Below are positions 36,429 to 49,154 of a stretch of 64,000 nt of DNA, piece by piece. This DNA is from Stenotrophomonas mori (GTDB lineage Bacteria > Pseudomonadota > Gammaproteobacteria > Xanthomonadales > Xanthomonadaceae): contig NZ_JAIKTS010000001.1 in NCBI RefSeq assembly GCF_023556335.1, forward strand, positions 682,001 to 746,000, read 5' to 3'. Position numbers and translations under genes: made by a program. The notes below the pieces were generated by a model. It searched no databases, was not told the origin of the DNA, and worked only from the letters and a program-made list of their open reading frames with translations. Within the stretch, counting starts at the first letter, position 1. Each line of letters opens with the position of its first letter.

Positions 36429-37222
36429 CGCGCTTCCCCGCTGGTCCAGCGCGGCGGGCGCTTGTCGAGGAAGGCGGACAGGCCCTCGCGGCCCTCGTCC
36501 GAGGCGCGCAGCGCGGCGATCAGCCCTGCATTGGCGCGGTCGAGCGCGTCGCGGTCGCCGGCGCCGGCATGGACCTCGCGCACCAGCGCCTTGGCCGAGG
36601 CCGCGGCGACCGGGCCGGCCTTGCCGAGCAGGTCCAGCTGCGCCTGCACCGCGGCGTCGAGCGCGTCGGCGGCGACCACCTGGTGCACCAGGCCGATGCG
36701 CAGCGCGGTGGCGGCGTCGAAATGCTCGCCGGTGGCGAACCAGCGCCGCGCCTGGCGCGGGCCGATGGCGGCGACGACATAGGGCGAGATCACCGCCGGC
36801 AGCAGGCCCAAGCGGCTCTCGGTCAGGCCGAAACGCGCGCCCTCGGCGGCGATGGCGATGTCGCAGCAGGCCACCAGGCCGACGCCGCCGCCGAAGCTGG
36901 CACCGTGCACACGGGCAAGGGTGGGCTTGGGCAGCTCGTCCAGGGTGCGCATCAGCCGGGCCAGGGCCAGCGCATCCTGGCGGTTCTCCTCCTGCGAGGC
37001 GCCGGCCATGGCACGCATCCACTGCAGGTCGGCGCCGGCCGAGAAGGACGGCCCGGCGCCGGCCAGGACCACGGCACGCACGTCCGGATCGGTGGCGAGG
37101 GCCTCCAGCGCCCGCGTCAGCGTGTCGATCAGGGCCGCGTCGAAGGCGTTGTGCAGCCCGGGGCGGTTCAGCTGGAGCGTCGCCACGGCGCCACGGCGGT
37201 TCACGAGCAGGGCAGCGTTCAT
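36425..37222 (-). CDS. Methylglutaconyl-CoA hydratase (enoyl-CoA hydratase family)
   Basis: Crotonase-fold enzyme of 265 residues. It shows the oxyanion-hole segments RPGLHNAFD, AGAGPSFSAGADLQWM and ARVHGASFGGGVGLVACCDI, and the TESRLGLLPAVISPYV region. The coupling to HMG-CoA lyase by a four-base overlap makes the leucine-pathway hydratase (LiuC type) the best guess. Isovaleryl-CoA dehydrogenase and methylcrotonyl-CoA carboxylase genes are not in the window. On the reverse strand TATGAT (from 37251-37256) can act as its -10 box. The gene is divergent from feoA. Confidence 0.88.
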   Translation of the reverse strand: MNAALLVNRRGAVATLQLNRPGLHNAFDAALIDTLTRALEALATDPDVRAVVLAGAGPSFSAGADLQWMRAMAGASQEENRQDALALARLMRTLDELPKPTLARVHGASFGGGVGLVACCDIAIAAEGARFGLTESRLGLLPAVISPYVVAAIGPRQARRWFATGEHFDAATALRIGLVHQVVAADALDAAVQAQLDLLGKAGPVAAASAKALVREVHAGAGDRDALDRANAGLIAALRASDEGREGLSAFLDKRPPRWTSGEAR

Positions 37223-37296
37223 CGGAGTTCCATGCAGGCGGGTGCGGCAGATCATAACGGCAGCCGCCGGCGTGTCCCGGCACGGAATGCCGATGC

Positions 37297-37319
37297 TAGA
37301 ATTGATAACCATTCTTATC
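37297..37319 (+). promoter_or_regulatory. feo promoter -10 box with overlapping Fur-like box
   Basis: TAGAAT at 37297-37302 is a likely -10 hexamer. It runs directly into GATAACCATTCTTATC (37304-37319), an inverted repeat with GATAA and TTATC arms that closely resembles Fur boxes of the GATAATCATTCTTATC kind. The site covers the expected transcription start, fitting iron-dependent repression of feoAB. Confidence 0.75.
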
Positions 37320-37342
37320 GATAACCCGAAGGCGCCCGTCCC

Positions 37343-37588
37343 GTGACATTGTCAGAGTTGCCCTTGCACGCATCCGCCCAGGTCGAGGGGGTGCAGGACC
37401 TGCATGCCAACGACGCGATCGCCCGCCGCCTGCGCGAGCTGGGCTTCGTCAGTGGCGAGGACGTGTGCGTCGTGGCGCAGGGGCCGCTGGGAGGCGAGCC
37501 GCTGCTGGTGCAGGTCGGTTTCACCCGGTTCGCGCTGCGCCGCAGCGAAGCCGCGCGCGTGCGCATCGCACGGGCGGTGGCGGCATGA
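37343..37588 (+). CDS. feoA: Ferrous iron transport accessory protein A
   Basis: Small SH3-like protein of 81 residues that supports FeoB at the inner face of the membrane. Family features are RRLRELGFVSGEDVCVVAQGPLGGEPLLVQVG and FALRRSEAARVRI. The start is GTG at 37343 with GAAGG 10 bases upstream. The stop overlaps the feoB start (ATGA). It follows a Fur-like box. Confidence 0.92.
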   Translation: MTLSELPLHASAQVEGVQDLHANDAIARRLRELGFVSGEDVCVVAQGPLGGEPLLVQVGFTRFALRRSEAARVRIARAVAA

Positions 37589-39447
37589 GCGCGCCCGGCG
37601 ACGTCTCGCGGCTGGCCCTGGTGGGCAACCCGAACTGCGGCAAGACCGCGCTGTTCAACCAGCTCACCGGCAGCCGCCAGAAGGTGGCGAACTACACCGG
37701 GGTCACGGTGGAGCGCAAGGAAGGGCGCATGCGCGGCCCGTCCGGCCGCGAGTATGCGGTGCTGGACCTGCCCGGCGCCTACAGCCTGCAGCCGGCCAGC
37801 CTGGACGAGGCGATCACCCGCGACCTGTGCCGGGGGTTCTACCCGGGCGAGGCCGCGCCGGACGCGCTGGTGTGCGTGGTCGATGCGACCAACCTGCGGC
37901 TGCACCTGCGCTTCGCGCTGGAAGTGCGCGAGCTGGGCAAGCCGATGATCATCGCCCTGAACATGGTCGACGCCGCGCGCCGGCGCGGCATCGAGATCGA
38001 TGTGCCGGCGCTGGAGCAGGCGCTGGGCGTGCCGGTGGTGGAAACGGTGGCGGTCAGGCGCAACGGCGCCAGGGCACTGGTCGAGCGCATCGATGCGCTG
38101 GTGCCGCAGCTGGCGTCGCTGCCGCTGCCCGAGCCGGTGGTGGAAGCCGACCACCATGCCCATGTCCGCCAGATCCTGGACGCGGCGGTGCGGATGCCGA
38201 CGCGCACCGCGCGGGTGGACGATGTGCTGGACCGCTGGCTGCTGCACCCGCTGTTCGGCCTGCTGACCCTGGCGGTGGTGATGTTCCTGATCTTCCAGGC
38301 CGTCTACGCCTGGGCCACGCCGCTGATGGACGGCATCGAGGCGGGCTTTGCCTGGCTGGCCGAGAACGCGTCCGCGCTGCTGCCGGAGGGGCCGTTGAGC
38401 AGCCTGCTGGTGGACGGCGTCATCGTCGGCATCGGCAGCGTGGTGGTGTTCCTGCCGCAGATCCTGATCCTGTTCTTCTTCATCCTGGCGCTGGAGGAAT
38501 CCGGCTACCTGCCGCGCGCGGCGTTCCTGCTGGACCGGATGATGGCCGCGGCGGGGCTGTCGGGGCGTTCGTTCATCCCGCTGCTGTCCAGCTTCGCCTG
38601 CGCGGTGCCGGGGATCATGTCCACCCGCAGCATCCAGGACCCGCGCGACCGCCTGGCGACCATCCTGGTCGCGCCGTTGATGACCTGCTCGGCGCGGCTG
38701 CCGGTGTATGCGCTGCTGATCGGGGCATTCATTCCGGCCAGGACCGTGTGGGGGATCTTCAACCAGCAGGGGCTGGTGCTGTTCGCGCTGTATGCCGCGG
38801 GCATCCTCAGCGCGCTGGTCATGTCCTGGACGATGAAGCGCTTCCGCCGCGACAAGAGCGAGCACCCGCTGCTGCTGGAGCTGCCGTCCTACCGCCTGCC
38901 GCACCCGCGCGACCTGGCCGTGGGCCTGTATGAGCGCGGCATGATCTTCCTCAAGCGGGTCGGCGGCATCATCCTGGCCCTGACCATCCTGCTGTGGTTC
39001 CTGCTGTCGTTCCCGGGGGCCCCGGCCGACGCCGCCCTGCCGGCCATCGACTACAGCTTCGCCGGGCGCATGGGCCACGCGATGGCGGTGTTCTTCGCGC
39101 CGCTGGGCTTCAACTGGCAGATCTGCATCGCGCTGATCCCGGGCATGGGCGCCCGGGAAGTGGCGGTCTCGTCGCTGGCGACGATCTACGCGCTGTCCGC
39201 GGCCGACGACGACGCCGCCATCCAGGCGCTGACGCCGGTGATCAGCGATGGCTGGACCCTGGCCACGGGGCTGTCGCTGATGGTGTGGTTCATCTATGCG
39301 CCGATGTGCATCTCCACGCTGGCCACGATCAAGCGCGAGACCAACTCCTGGAAGCAGATGGCGTTCGCGACGGTGTACCTGTTCGTGGCCGCCTACCTGG
39401 CCGCGCTGGTGACCTACCAGGTGGCCGTGGCGCTGGGGGGCGGCTGA
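37585..39447 (+). CDS. feoB: Ferrous iron transporter B
   Basis: Inner-membrane Fe(II) transporter of 620 residues. The N-terminal G domain shows G1 GNPNCGKT, G2 YTGVTVE, G3 DLPGAYS and G4 NMVD. The membrane part carries the two Gate-like cores, including LEESGYLPRAAFLLDR and SFACAVPGIMSTR with the conserved Cys, and later IPGMGAREV. It is shorter than E. coli FeoB (773), mainly through a reduced linker and C-terminus, but all core segments are present. It is coupled to feoA by a four-base overlap, and one base is shared with the next small gene. Confidence 0.95.
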   Translation: MSAPGDVSRLALVGNPNCGKTALFNQLTGSRQKVANYTGVTVERKEGRMRGPSGREYAVLDLPGAYSLQPASLDEAITRDLCRGFYPGEAAPDALVCVVDATNLRLHLRFALEVRELGKPMIIALNMVDAARRRGIEIDVPALEQALGVPVVETVAVRRNGARALVERIDALVPQLASLPLPEPVVEADHHAHVRQILDAAVRMPTRTARVDDVLDRWLLHPLFGLLTLAVVMFLIFQAVYAWATPLMDGIEAGFAWLAENASALLPEGPLSSLLVDGVIVGIGSVVVFLPQILILFFFILALEESGYLPRAAFLLDRMMAAAGLSGRSFIPLLSSFACAVPGIMSTRSIQDPRDRLATILVAPLMTCSARLPVYALLIGAFIPARTVWGIFNQQGLVLFALYAAGILSALVMSWTMKRFRRDKSEHPLLLELPSYRLPHPRDLAVGLYERGMIFLKRVGGIILALTILLWFLLSFPGAPADAALPAIDYSFAGRMGHAMAVFFAPLGFNWQICIALIPGMGAREVAVSSLATIYALSAADDDAAIQALTPVISDGWTLATGLSLMVWFIYAPMCISTLATIKRETNSWKQMAFATVYLFVAAYLAALVTYQVAVALGGG

Positions 39448-39698
39448 TGCAGCGCGGCCTGCTGCTGCAGTACCTGCTCATCGCCCTGGCGGTGCTGGCC
39501 AGTGCCTGGGTGGTGCTGAAGAAGCAGTTCCCGGGCACGGTGCGCCGGGTGCGCGGGGCGCTGGCGCTGTGGCTGCTGCGCCCGCAGCACCCGCCGCGGC
39601 TGCAGGCCTGGGGGCGCCGCCTGGCCCCGCCGGCGGCCACCGGGGGCGCCTGCGGCGGCTGCGACAGCTGCGGGCCGCCGCCGCCCCGCCAGCACTGA
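39447..39698 (+). CDS. FeoB-associated small Cys-rich membrane protein
   Basis: The product is 83 residues. It starts at the ATG sharing one base with the feoB stop (TGATG). Residues 5-23 form one membrane helix (LLQYLLIALAVLASAWVVL), followed by a basic middle part. A short C-terminal tail holds GGACGGCDSCGPP, three cysteines in C-x2-C-x2-C spacing. Small Cys-rich single-pass proteins encoded after feoB are known in several groups (FeoC-like position, different fold). It may bind iron or assist FeoB assembly, which is inference. Confidence 0.75.
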   Translation: MQRGLLLQYLLIALAVLASAWVVLKKQFPGTVRRVRGALALWLLRPQHPPRLQAWGRRLAPPAATGGACGGCDSCGPPPPRQH

Positions 39699-39708
39699 GT
39701 TGTCGGAA

Positions 39709-39737
39709 CACGACGCCGGGCCTGTCCCGGCGTCGTG
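39709..39737. terminator. Perfect 12-bp hairpin between convergent feo and SDR genes
   Basis: CACGACGCCGGG (39709-39720) pairs exactly with CCCGGCGTCGTG (39726-39737), loop CCTGT. It lies 10 bp after the small feo gene and 11 bp after the end of the convergent SDR gene, the right place for a bidirectional terminator. There is no T-run on either strand. Confidence 0.7.
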
Positions 39738-39748
39738 CTGTACGGGGG

Positions 39749-40510
39749 TCAGTCGCGCACCAGGCCGCCGTCCACCACCAGGTTCTGGCCGGTGACCGAG
39801 CGCGCCCAGGGCGAAGCGAAGAACAGTGCCGCGTCGGCGAACTCGGCCGGCGTGGTCACCTGCCGCAGCGGCGTGTTGGCGGCGATGTAGTCGAACACCG
39901 CCTCGGGCGTGGCGGCGCTGGCGTCGGTGGTGCGCAGCAGGCCGCCGGAGAGCATGTTGACGGTGATCCCGTCCGGGCCGAGGTCGCCGGCCAGGGTCCG
40001 GGTCAGCGACAGCAGGGCCGCCTTGGCCGCGGTGTAGTCGTGGTAGGGCACCACCGGGTTCTGGAACAGGTTGGTCCCGATGTTGATGATCCGGCCGAAG
40101 CCTTGGGTGCGCATGCCGGGCAGGGCGGCCTGCACGGTGTTCAGGGCGCCCTGCACGCTGCCCTCGAACTGGCGGCTGAAGTCCTGCCAGTCGATGCTGT
40201 CGGCCTTGGCGCGGGCGTCGCCGTTGAAGGAGAAGTCCATCAGCGCGTTGTTGACCACGGTGGCCACCGGCGCGCCGAAATGCCGCTGCGCCTGCTCCAG
40301 CATCGCCGCGACGGCGCCGCGGTCGCGCACGTCGGCCTGCAGCGCCAGCGCCCCCTGGCCGAGCTCGCCGGCCAGGGCCTCGGCGGCGTCGCGGCTGCGG
40401 TGGTAGTTGACGAGGACGCGCGCGCCCTCGCGGGCGAACGCACGGGCCAGGGCGGCGCCAAGGCCGCGGCCGGCGCCGGTGACGAGGACGAGCTGTTCGG
40501 AAATCTTCAT
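39749..40510 (-). CDS. Short-chain dehydrogenase, 3-oxoacyl-ACP reductase-like
   Basis: The product is 253 residues. The NADP site VTGAGRGLGAALARAF is followed by VNYHRSRDAAEAL, whose Arg suggests NADPH. VNNALMDFS replaces the usual NNAG. The catalytic Ser position lies in INIGTNLFQNPVV, where the family usually has a serine two to three residues later, so this residue is not clear. The Tyr-x-x-x-Lys pair is in YHDYTAAKAAL. The C-terminus SVTGQNLVVDGGL is typical. It is called an FabG-like reductase by resemblance only. It is divergent from dapB across 140 bp and shows no pathway context. Confidence 0.8.
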   Translation of the reverse strand: MKISEQLVLVTGAGRGLGAALARAFAREGARVLVNYHRSRDAAEALAGELGQGALALQADVRDRGAVAAMLEQAQRHFGAPVATVVNNALMDFSFNGDARAKADSIDWQDFSRQFEGSVQGALNTVQAALPGMRTQGFGRIINIGTNLFQNPVVPYHDYTAAKAALLSLTRTLAGDLGPDGITVNMLSGGLLRTTDASAATPEAVFDYIAANTPLRQVTTPAEFADAALFFASPWARSVTGQNLVVDGGLVRD

Positions 40511-40650
40511 GGAGGCAGGGCCGTGGGTCAGTGCGGAGGGGCCCGGCAGGGTAGCAGCCGGCCTGCGCTGGAAGGGCCCGGCGCAGGCGCGGCGCGGGCG
40601 GGACGGCCGGGCGCTTGTAACGCGGGTCGCCGGCGCGGTAGCGTGCAGCC

Positions 40651-41379
40651 ATGAATACCGCCCCCGTTCGAGTAGTGATCCATGGTGCGTCCGGCCGCAT
40701 GGGCCAGGCCCTGCTGCGGCTGGCGGCGGACGATCCGGCGCTGCAGGTGGTCGCCGCGGTGGTGCGCCGGGCGCCGGCGCAGCGGGTGATCGACGGCGTG
40801 CCGCACTTCGCCGCCAGCGAGCTGTCCGGGGTGCCGGCGTTCGATGCCGCGATCGACTTCAGCCTGCCCGACGGCTTCGACCCGGTGCTGGCGCTGTGCC
40901 TGGCACGGGGCGCGGCCCTGGTTTCCGGCACCACCGGCCTGGATGCCGCGCAGCAGGCGGCGCTGGCGGCTGCGGCGCAGCGGATCCCGCTGACCTGGGC
41001 GACCAACTTCAGCCTCGGCGTGGCGGTGCTGGCCGAGCTGGTCGAGCGCGCCGCGGCCAGCCTGCCGGGCTGGGACTGCGACATCGTCGAGTCGCACCAC
41101 GTGCACAAGCAGGATGCGCCGTCCGGGACCGCGCTGACCCTGGGCGAGGCGGCCCGCCAGGGCGGTGCCGAGGCCCGCTACGCCAGCCTCCGCGCCGGCG
41201 ACATCGTCGGCGAGCACCTGGTCCAGTTCAGCGGCCTGGGCGAGCGCCTGGAGCTGGTCCACCGCGCCGGCAACCGCGACATCTTCGCCCGCGGCGCGCT
41301 GCACGTGGCCCGGCAGCTGCCGGGCCGGCCGCCGGGGCACTACCGGGTGCGCGACCTGGTGGGGACACCCGGCCGCTGA
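40651..41379 (+). CDS. dapB: 4-Hydroxy-tetrahydrodipicolinate reductase
   Basis: NAD(P)H enzyme of 242 residues in the diaminopimelate and lysine pathway. Seen are the Rossmann motif IHGASGRMGQALL, VSGTTG, ATNFSLGVAVL, and the substrate signature ESHHVHKQDAPSGTAL with its catalytic His and Lys. RAGNRDIFARGAL near the end is also conserved. It is slightly shorter than E. coli DapB (273). It stands before carA on the same strand with 195 bp between, as in many Gammaproteobacteria. Confidence 0.95.
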   Translation: MNTAPVRVVIHGASGRMGQALLRLAADDPALQVVAAVVRRAPAQRVIDGVPHFAASELSGVPAFDAAIDFSLPDGFDPVLALCLARGAALVSGTTGLDAAQQAALAAAAQRIPLTWATNFSLGVAVLAELVERAAASLPGWDCDIVESHHVHKQDAPSGTALTLGEAARQGGAEARYASLRAGDIVGEHLVQFSGLGERLELVHRAGNRDIFARGALHVARQLPGRPPGHYRVRDLVGTPGR

Positions 41380-41442
41380 GCCCGCACCGGCCGCCGTCGC
41401 CGCCGGCGCACGTGGCGCTGGCGTCGGCGGCATCCATGCCGG

Positions 41443-41574
41443 TACAATTCCCGCTCGCCGAATCACGTCAGCCGGACCGGTTTAACACCGCCGTCCGCGC
41501 TTTTTTGCAACCGGTTTTTGCGGTAGGCGCAGGCGTGGCTTCGGAGCCCCCTCGGTAGCCAAAGTGAGATTCCT
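41443..41574 (+). promoter_or_regulatory. carA promoter (-10 TACAAT) and structured leader
   Basis: TACAAT at 41443-41448 is a strong -10 box, predicting a leader of about 120 bases. In it ACCGGTT (41476-41482) can pair with AACCGGT (41509-41515), directly followed by a T-run (41515-41519), a terminator-like layout with a 26-base loop. ACCGC (41487-41491) and GCGGT (41520-41524) offer a competing pairing. A small GGCT-TCGG-AGCC hairpin lies at 41537-41548. A four-codon frame GTG AGA TTC CTG TGA (41564-41578) overlaps the carA GTG start. Attenuation by pyrimidine or arginine is possible but unproven. Confidence 0.45.
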
Positions 41575-42702
<1,128 letters not shown>

Positions 42703-42792
42703 TGCGCCGCGGGCGCCGCGCCCGACCGACTGCCTGATCGACAGCGTGCGATCACTCCCCACTTGTCACGCTGTACAGACTTAGAGAAGAAC

Positions 42793-46031
<3,239 letters not shown>

Positions 46032-46035
<4 letters not shown>

Positions 46036-46508
46036 GAGCCCCCATCACCCTGAAGGGCGCGCAGCGCCTGCGCGAAGAACTGGACCAGCTGAAGACCGAG
46101 AAGCGTCCGAAGGTGATCGCCGCGATCGCCGAGGCGCGCGAGCACGGCGACCTCAAGGAGAACGCCGAGTACCACGCCGCGCGCGAGGAGCAGGGGTTCA
46201 TCGAAGGCCGCATCAAGCAGCTGGAAGGCGAGCTGTCGCATGCCGAGATCATCGACATCGCCAAGCTCAACGTCGGCAGCCGGGTGGTGTTCGGCGCCAC
46301 CGTGGTGCTGGCCGACGTGGAGACCGACGAGGAGAAGCGCTACCAGATCGTCGGCGACCTGGAAGCGGACATCAAGCTGGGCCTGATCGCCATCTCCTCG
46401 CCGGTGGCGCGGGCGCTGATCGGCAAGAACGAAGGCGACGCGGTCGCCATCGACGCGCCCGCCGGCCAGCGCGAGTACGAGATCGTCAGCGTCGAATACC
46501 TGGATTGA
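46032..46508 (+). CDS. greA: Transcription elongation factor GreA
   Basis: The protein is 158 residues. It enters the RNA polymerase secondary channel and stimulates transcript cleavage in arrested complexes. The N-terminal coiled coil (about 1-75) holds the tip acidic pair in [19 protein letters not shown]. The C-terminal FKBP-like domain has [20 protein letters not shown] and [16 protein letters not shown]. It overlaps the carB stop by four bases, so it is co-translated with the carAB transcript. Confidence 0.97.
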
Positions 46509-46510
46509 CG

Positions 46511-47434
46511 ATGGCCAGGGCCACGCTGCTGCTGCCGGCGCGCGACCGCTTTCCGGCCGGCGCGCTGCCGGCACGGGTGGCGGCGGCCCTGGGCCGCGCC
46601 GAGCGCAGGACCGGCGCGGCCGGGGAGGCGGCGCAGCTGCGCCGCCACTTCGACCTGCCGACGGATGCGCTGGCGGTGGCCGCACTGACCCGCCAGGTCG
46701 ATGCCGGCGATGCCGGCGACGGCCTGTGGCTGCGTGCCGACCCGGCCAACGTGGTGCCGGACATGCACGGCGCACGGTTGATGGCCTCGGCCGAGGCCCT
46801 GCAGCTGGAGCCGGCCGACAGCGCGGCGCTGCTGCCCGCGCTGCAGCCGCTGTTCGCCGGCTTCGGGTTCCAGCTGGACGCGCCGGTCGCGGCGCGCTGG
46901 TACCTGCGCCTGCCCGGCGATACTCCGTTGCCGGCCTTCGCCGCGCCCGAAGCGGCGCTGGGCGACGACCTGTTCTCGCACCTGCCCGAGGGCGACCACG
47001 GCCGCCGCTGGCGGGCGCTGCTGACCGAGGCGCAGGTGGTGCTGCACCAGCACCCCTGGAACCAGCAACGCGCGGCGCAGGGCCTGCGCGCGGTCAACTC
47101 GCTGTGGTTCTGGGGTGCGGGGCGGCTGCCCGGCACGGTACGGACCGCGCATGCGCAGGTCCGCAGCCGCGACGCGCTGCTGCAGGGGTTGGCGATGATG
47201 GCCGGGGTGCGGGTCGAGGGCGACCAGGCCGTGGATGCACTGGTGGACCTGCGCCAGCTGCGCTCGCTGGAGCAGCTCACCGGCGAGGCCATCGCGCCGC
47301 TGCTCGATGCGCTGGCGCGGGGCGAGCTGCACGAGCTGGTGCTGGATTTCGAGGATGGCAGCGACTACCGCCTGCGGCGTGGCCAGCGCTGGCGTTTCTG
47401 GAAGAAGCCGGTGGCGGCGTTGCGTGATGACTGA
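46511..47434 (+). CDS. rpfE: RpfE-like protein, alkaline-phosphatase/phosphoglycerate-mutase superfamily type
   Basis: The product is 307 residues. Recognisable parts are LRADPANVVPDMHGARLM and a long C-terminal half with NQQRAAQGLRAVNSLWFWGAG and LVLDFEDGSDYRLRRGQRWRFW, typical of the xanthomonad RpfE family. That family is annotated as predicted phosphoglycerate mutase-like, but the clear metal-site motifs of active mutases are not seen. In Xanthomonas campestris rpfE belongs to the rpf virulence-regulation locus near recJ and greA, and the same greA-rpfE-recJ order is present here. The ATG at 46511 follows the greA stop by two bases. The gene overlaps recJ by eight bases. Confidence 0.75.
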   Translation: MARATLLLPARDRFPAGALPARVAAALGRAERRTGAAGEAAQLRRHFDLPTDALAVAALTRQVDAGDAGDGLWLRADPANVVPDMHGARLMASAEALQLEPADSAALLPALQPLFAGFGFQLDAPVAARWYLRLPGDTPLPAFAAPEAALGDDLFSHLPEGDHGRRWRALLTEAQVVLHQHPWNQQRAAQGLRAVNSLWFWGAGRLPGTVRTAHAQVRSRDALLQGLAMMAGVRVEGDQAVDALVDLRQLRSLEQLTGEAIAPLLDALARGELHELVLDFEDGSDYRLRRGQRWRFWKKPVAALRDD

Positions 47435-49154
47435 GGCCCTGAGCATCGTCCGCCGGGCGACCGTCGAGGGCGGGCAGTGGGATCCGGACACCCTGCCGCT
47501 GCTGCGCCGCCTCTATGCCGCGCGTGGCGTGCATTCGACGCAGCAGGCGCAGCCGAAGCTGGCCCAGCTGCACGCACCGGAGCTGCTGGGCGGCATGCCG
47601 GCGGCGGTGGCCCTGCTGGCCGCGGCGATCGATGCCGGCAAGCGCATCCTGGTCGTGGGCGATTTCGACTGCGACGGCGCCACCGCCTGCGCGGTGGGCG
47701 TGCGCGGCCTGCGCCTGCTCGGTGCCCGCGACGTCCGCCATGCGGTGCCCAACCGCATGCTGCACGGCTACGGGCTGTCGCCGTCGCTGGTGGCCGAGCT
47801 GGCGCCGCTGCAGCCGGACCTGCTGGTGACCGTGGACCACGGCATCGCCTGCCATGCCGGCGTCGAGGCGGCCAAGGCACTGGGCTGGCAGGTGCTGGTC
47901 ACCGACCACCATCTGCCCGGTGAACGCCTGCCGCCCGCCGATGCCATCGTCGATCCGAACCTGGAGGGCGATGCCTTCCCGAGCAAGGCGCTGGCCGGCG
48001 TGGGGGTAATCTTCTACGTGCTGATGGCCCTGCGGCGGCACCTGCGCGAGGTTGGTGCCTTCGCCGACGGCAAGGGGCCGGACCTGGGGACGTTGCTGGA
48101 CCTGGTGGCGGTGGGCACGGTGGCCGACCTGGTGGCGCTGGACGACAACAACCGGGCGCTGGTGGCGGCCGGGCTGCGCCGGCTGCGCGCCGGCAAGGGC
48201 TGTACCGGGCTGCAGGCGCTGATCGCCGCCAGCGGCCGCGACCCGCGCCGGCTGAGCGCCAGCGATATCGGTTTTGCGCTGGGGCCGCGGCTGAACGCGG
48301 CCGGGCGGCTGGAGGACATGGCGCTGGGCATCGAGCTGCTGCTCACCGAGGATGCCGCGCAGGCACGCGAGATCGCCGCGCTGCTGGAAGAGATCAATGC
48401 CGAGCGCCGCGCGGTGCAGCAGTCGATGACCGACGACGCCGAGCAGGCGGTGGCGCGGGTGCTCCTGGAAGGCAGCGGCGAGCGTCCGGTCGCGGCCTGC
48501 CTGTTCGATGCGCAGTGGCATCCGGGCGTGGTCGGGCTGGTGGCCTCGAAGATGAAGGACCGCCTGCACCGTCCGGTGATCGCCTTCGCCCCGTCCGAGC
48601 CGGGCGCGCAGGTGCTGCGCGGTTCGGCGCGCTCGATTCCCGGCTTCCACATCCGCGATGCGCTGGCGGCCGTCGATGCGCGGCATCCGGGCCTGATCGA
48701 ACGCTTTGGCGGCCATGCCATGGCCGCGGGCCTGAGCCTTCCGCTGGAGCGGCTGGATGCGTTCCGCGGCGTGTTCGAGCAGCAGGTGCTGGCCTCACTG
48801 GACCCGGCGCTGCTGCAGCAACAGCTGCTCAGCGACGGCGAGCTGTCCGCCGCCGAATTCGACTTCCCGCATGCCGAGGCGCTGCGGCTGGCCGGGCCCT
48901 GGGGACAGGGCTTTCCCGAGCCCCTGTTCGACGGCCACTTCGAGGTGTTGAAGTGGCGGGTGCTGAAGGAGCGCCACCTGAAGCTGGAGCTGCGCCTGCC
49001 GGGCCTGGCCGCGCCGCTGAACGCCATCCATTTCGGCGGCTGGACCGGCAACGCGCCGGGCGAGCGGGTGCACCTGGCCTATCGCTTGGTCAGCGACGAC
49101 TACCGGGGCGGCGGCGCGATCCAGCTGATCGTGGAGCATTGCCGGCCGGCCTAG
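47427..49154 (+). CDS. recJ: Single-stranded-DNA-specific exonuclease RecJ
   Basis: 5'-3' exonuclease of 575 residues for recombination and mismatch repair. DHH-family motifs are in order: VVGDFDCDGATA (motif I), VPNRMLHGYG (II), TVDHGIACHAG (III), VTDHHLPGERLPPADAIVDPN (IV), and DLVAVGTVADLVAL (V). The DHHA1 domain shows HPGVVGLVASKMKDRLHRP and ERFGGHAMAAGLSL. An OB fold follows at the C-terminus. It starts inside the end of the RpfE-like gene and ends overlapping the convergent acyltransferase by four bases. Confidence 0.96.
   Translation: MTEALSIVRRATVEGGQWDPDTLPLLRRLYAARGVHSTQQAQPKLAQLHAPELLGGMPAAVALLAAAIDAGKRILVVGDFDCDGATACAVGVRGLRLLGARDVRHAVPNRMLHGYGLSPSLVAELAPLQPDLLVTVDHGIACHAGVEAAKALGWQVLVTDHHLPGERLPPADAIVDPNLEGDAFPSKALAGVGVIFYVLMALRRHLREVGAFADGKGPDLGTLLDLVAVGTVADLVALDDNNRALVAAGLRRLRAGKGCTGLQALIAASGRDPRRLSASDIGFALGPRLNAAGRLEDMALGIELLLTEDAAQAREIAALLEEINAERRAVQQSMTDDAEQAVARVLLEGSGERPVAACLFDAQWHPGVVGLVASKMKDRLHRPVIAFAPSEPGAQVLRGSARSIPGFHIRDALAAVDARHPGLIERFGGHAMAAGLSLPLERLDAFRGVFEQQVLASLDPALLQQQLLSDGELSAAEFDFPHAEALRLAGPWGQGFPEPLFDGHFEVLKWRVLKERHLKLELRLPGLAAPLNAIHFGGWTGNAPGERVHLAYRLVSDDYRGGGAIQLIVEHCRPA

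Noticed and set aside
37585-39447. FeoB truncated relative to E. coli (620 versus 773 residues)
   Set aside because: All G motifs, both gate-type cores and the final helices are present; shorter FeoB proteins are normal in this group.
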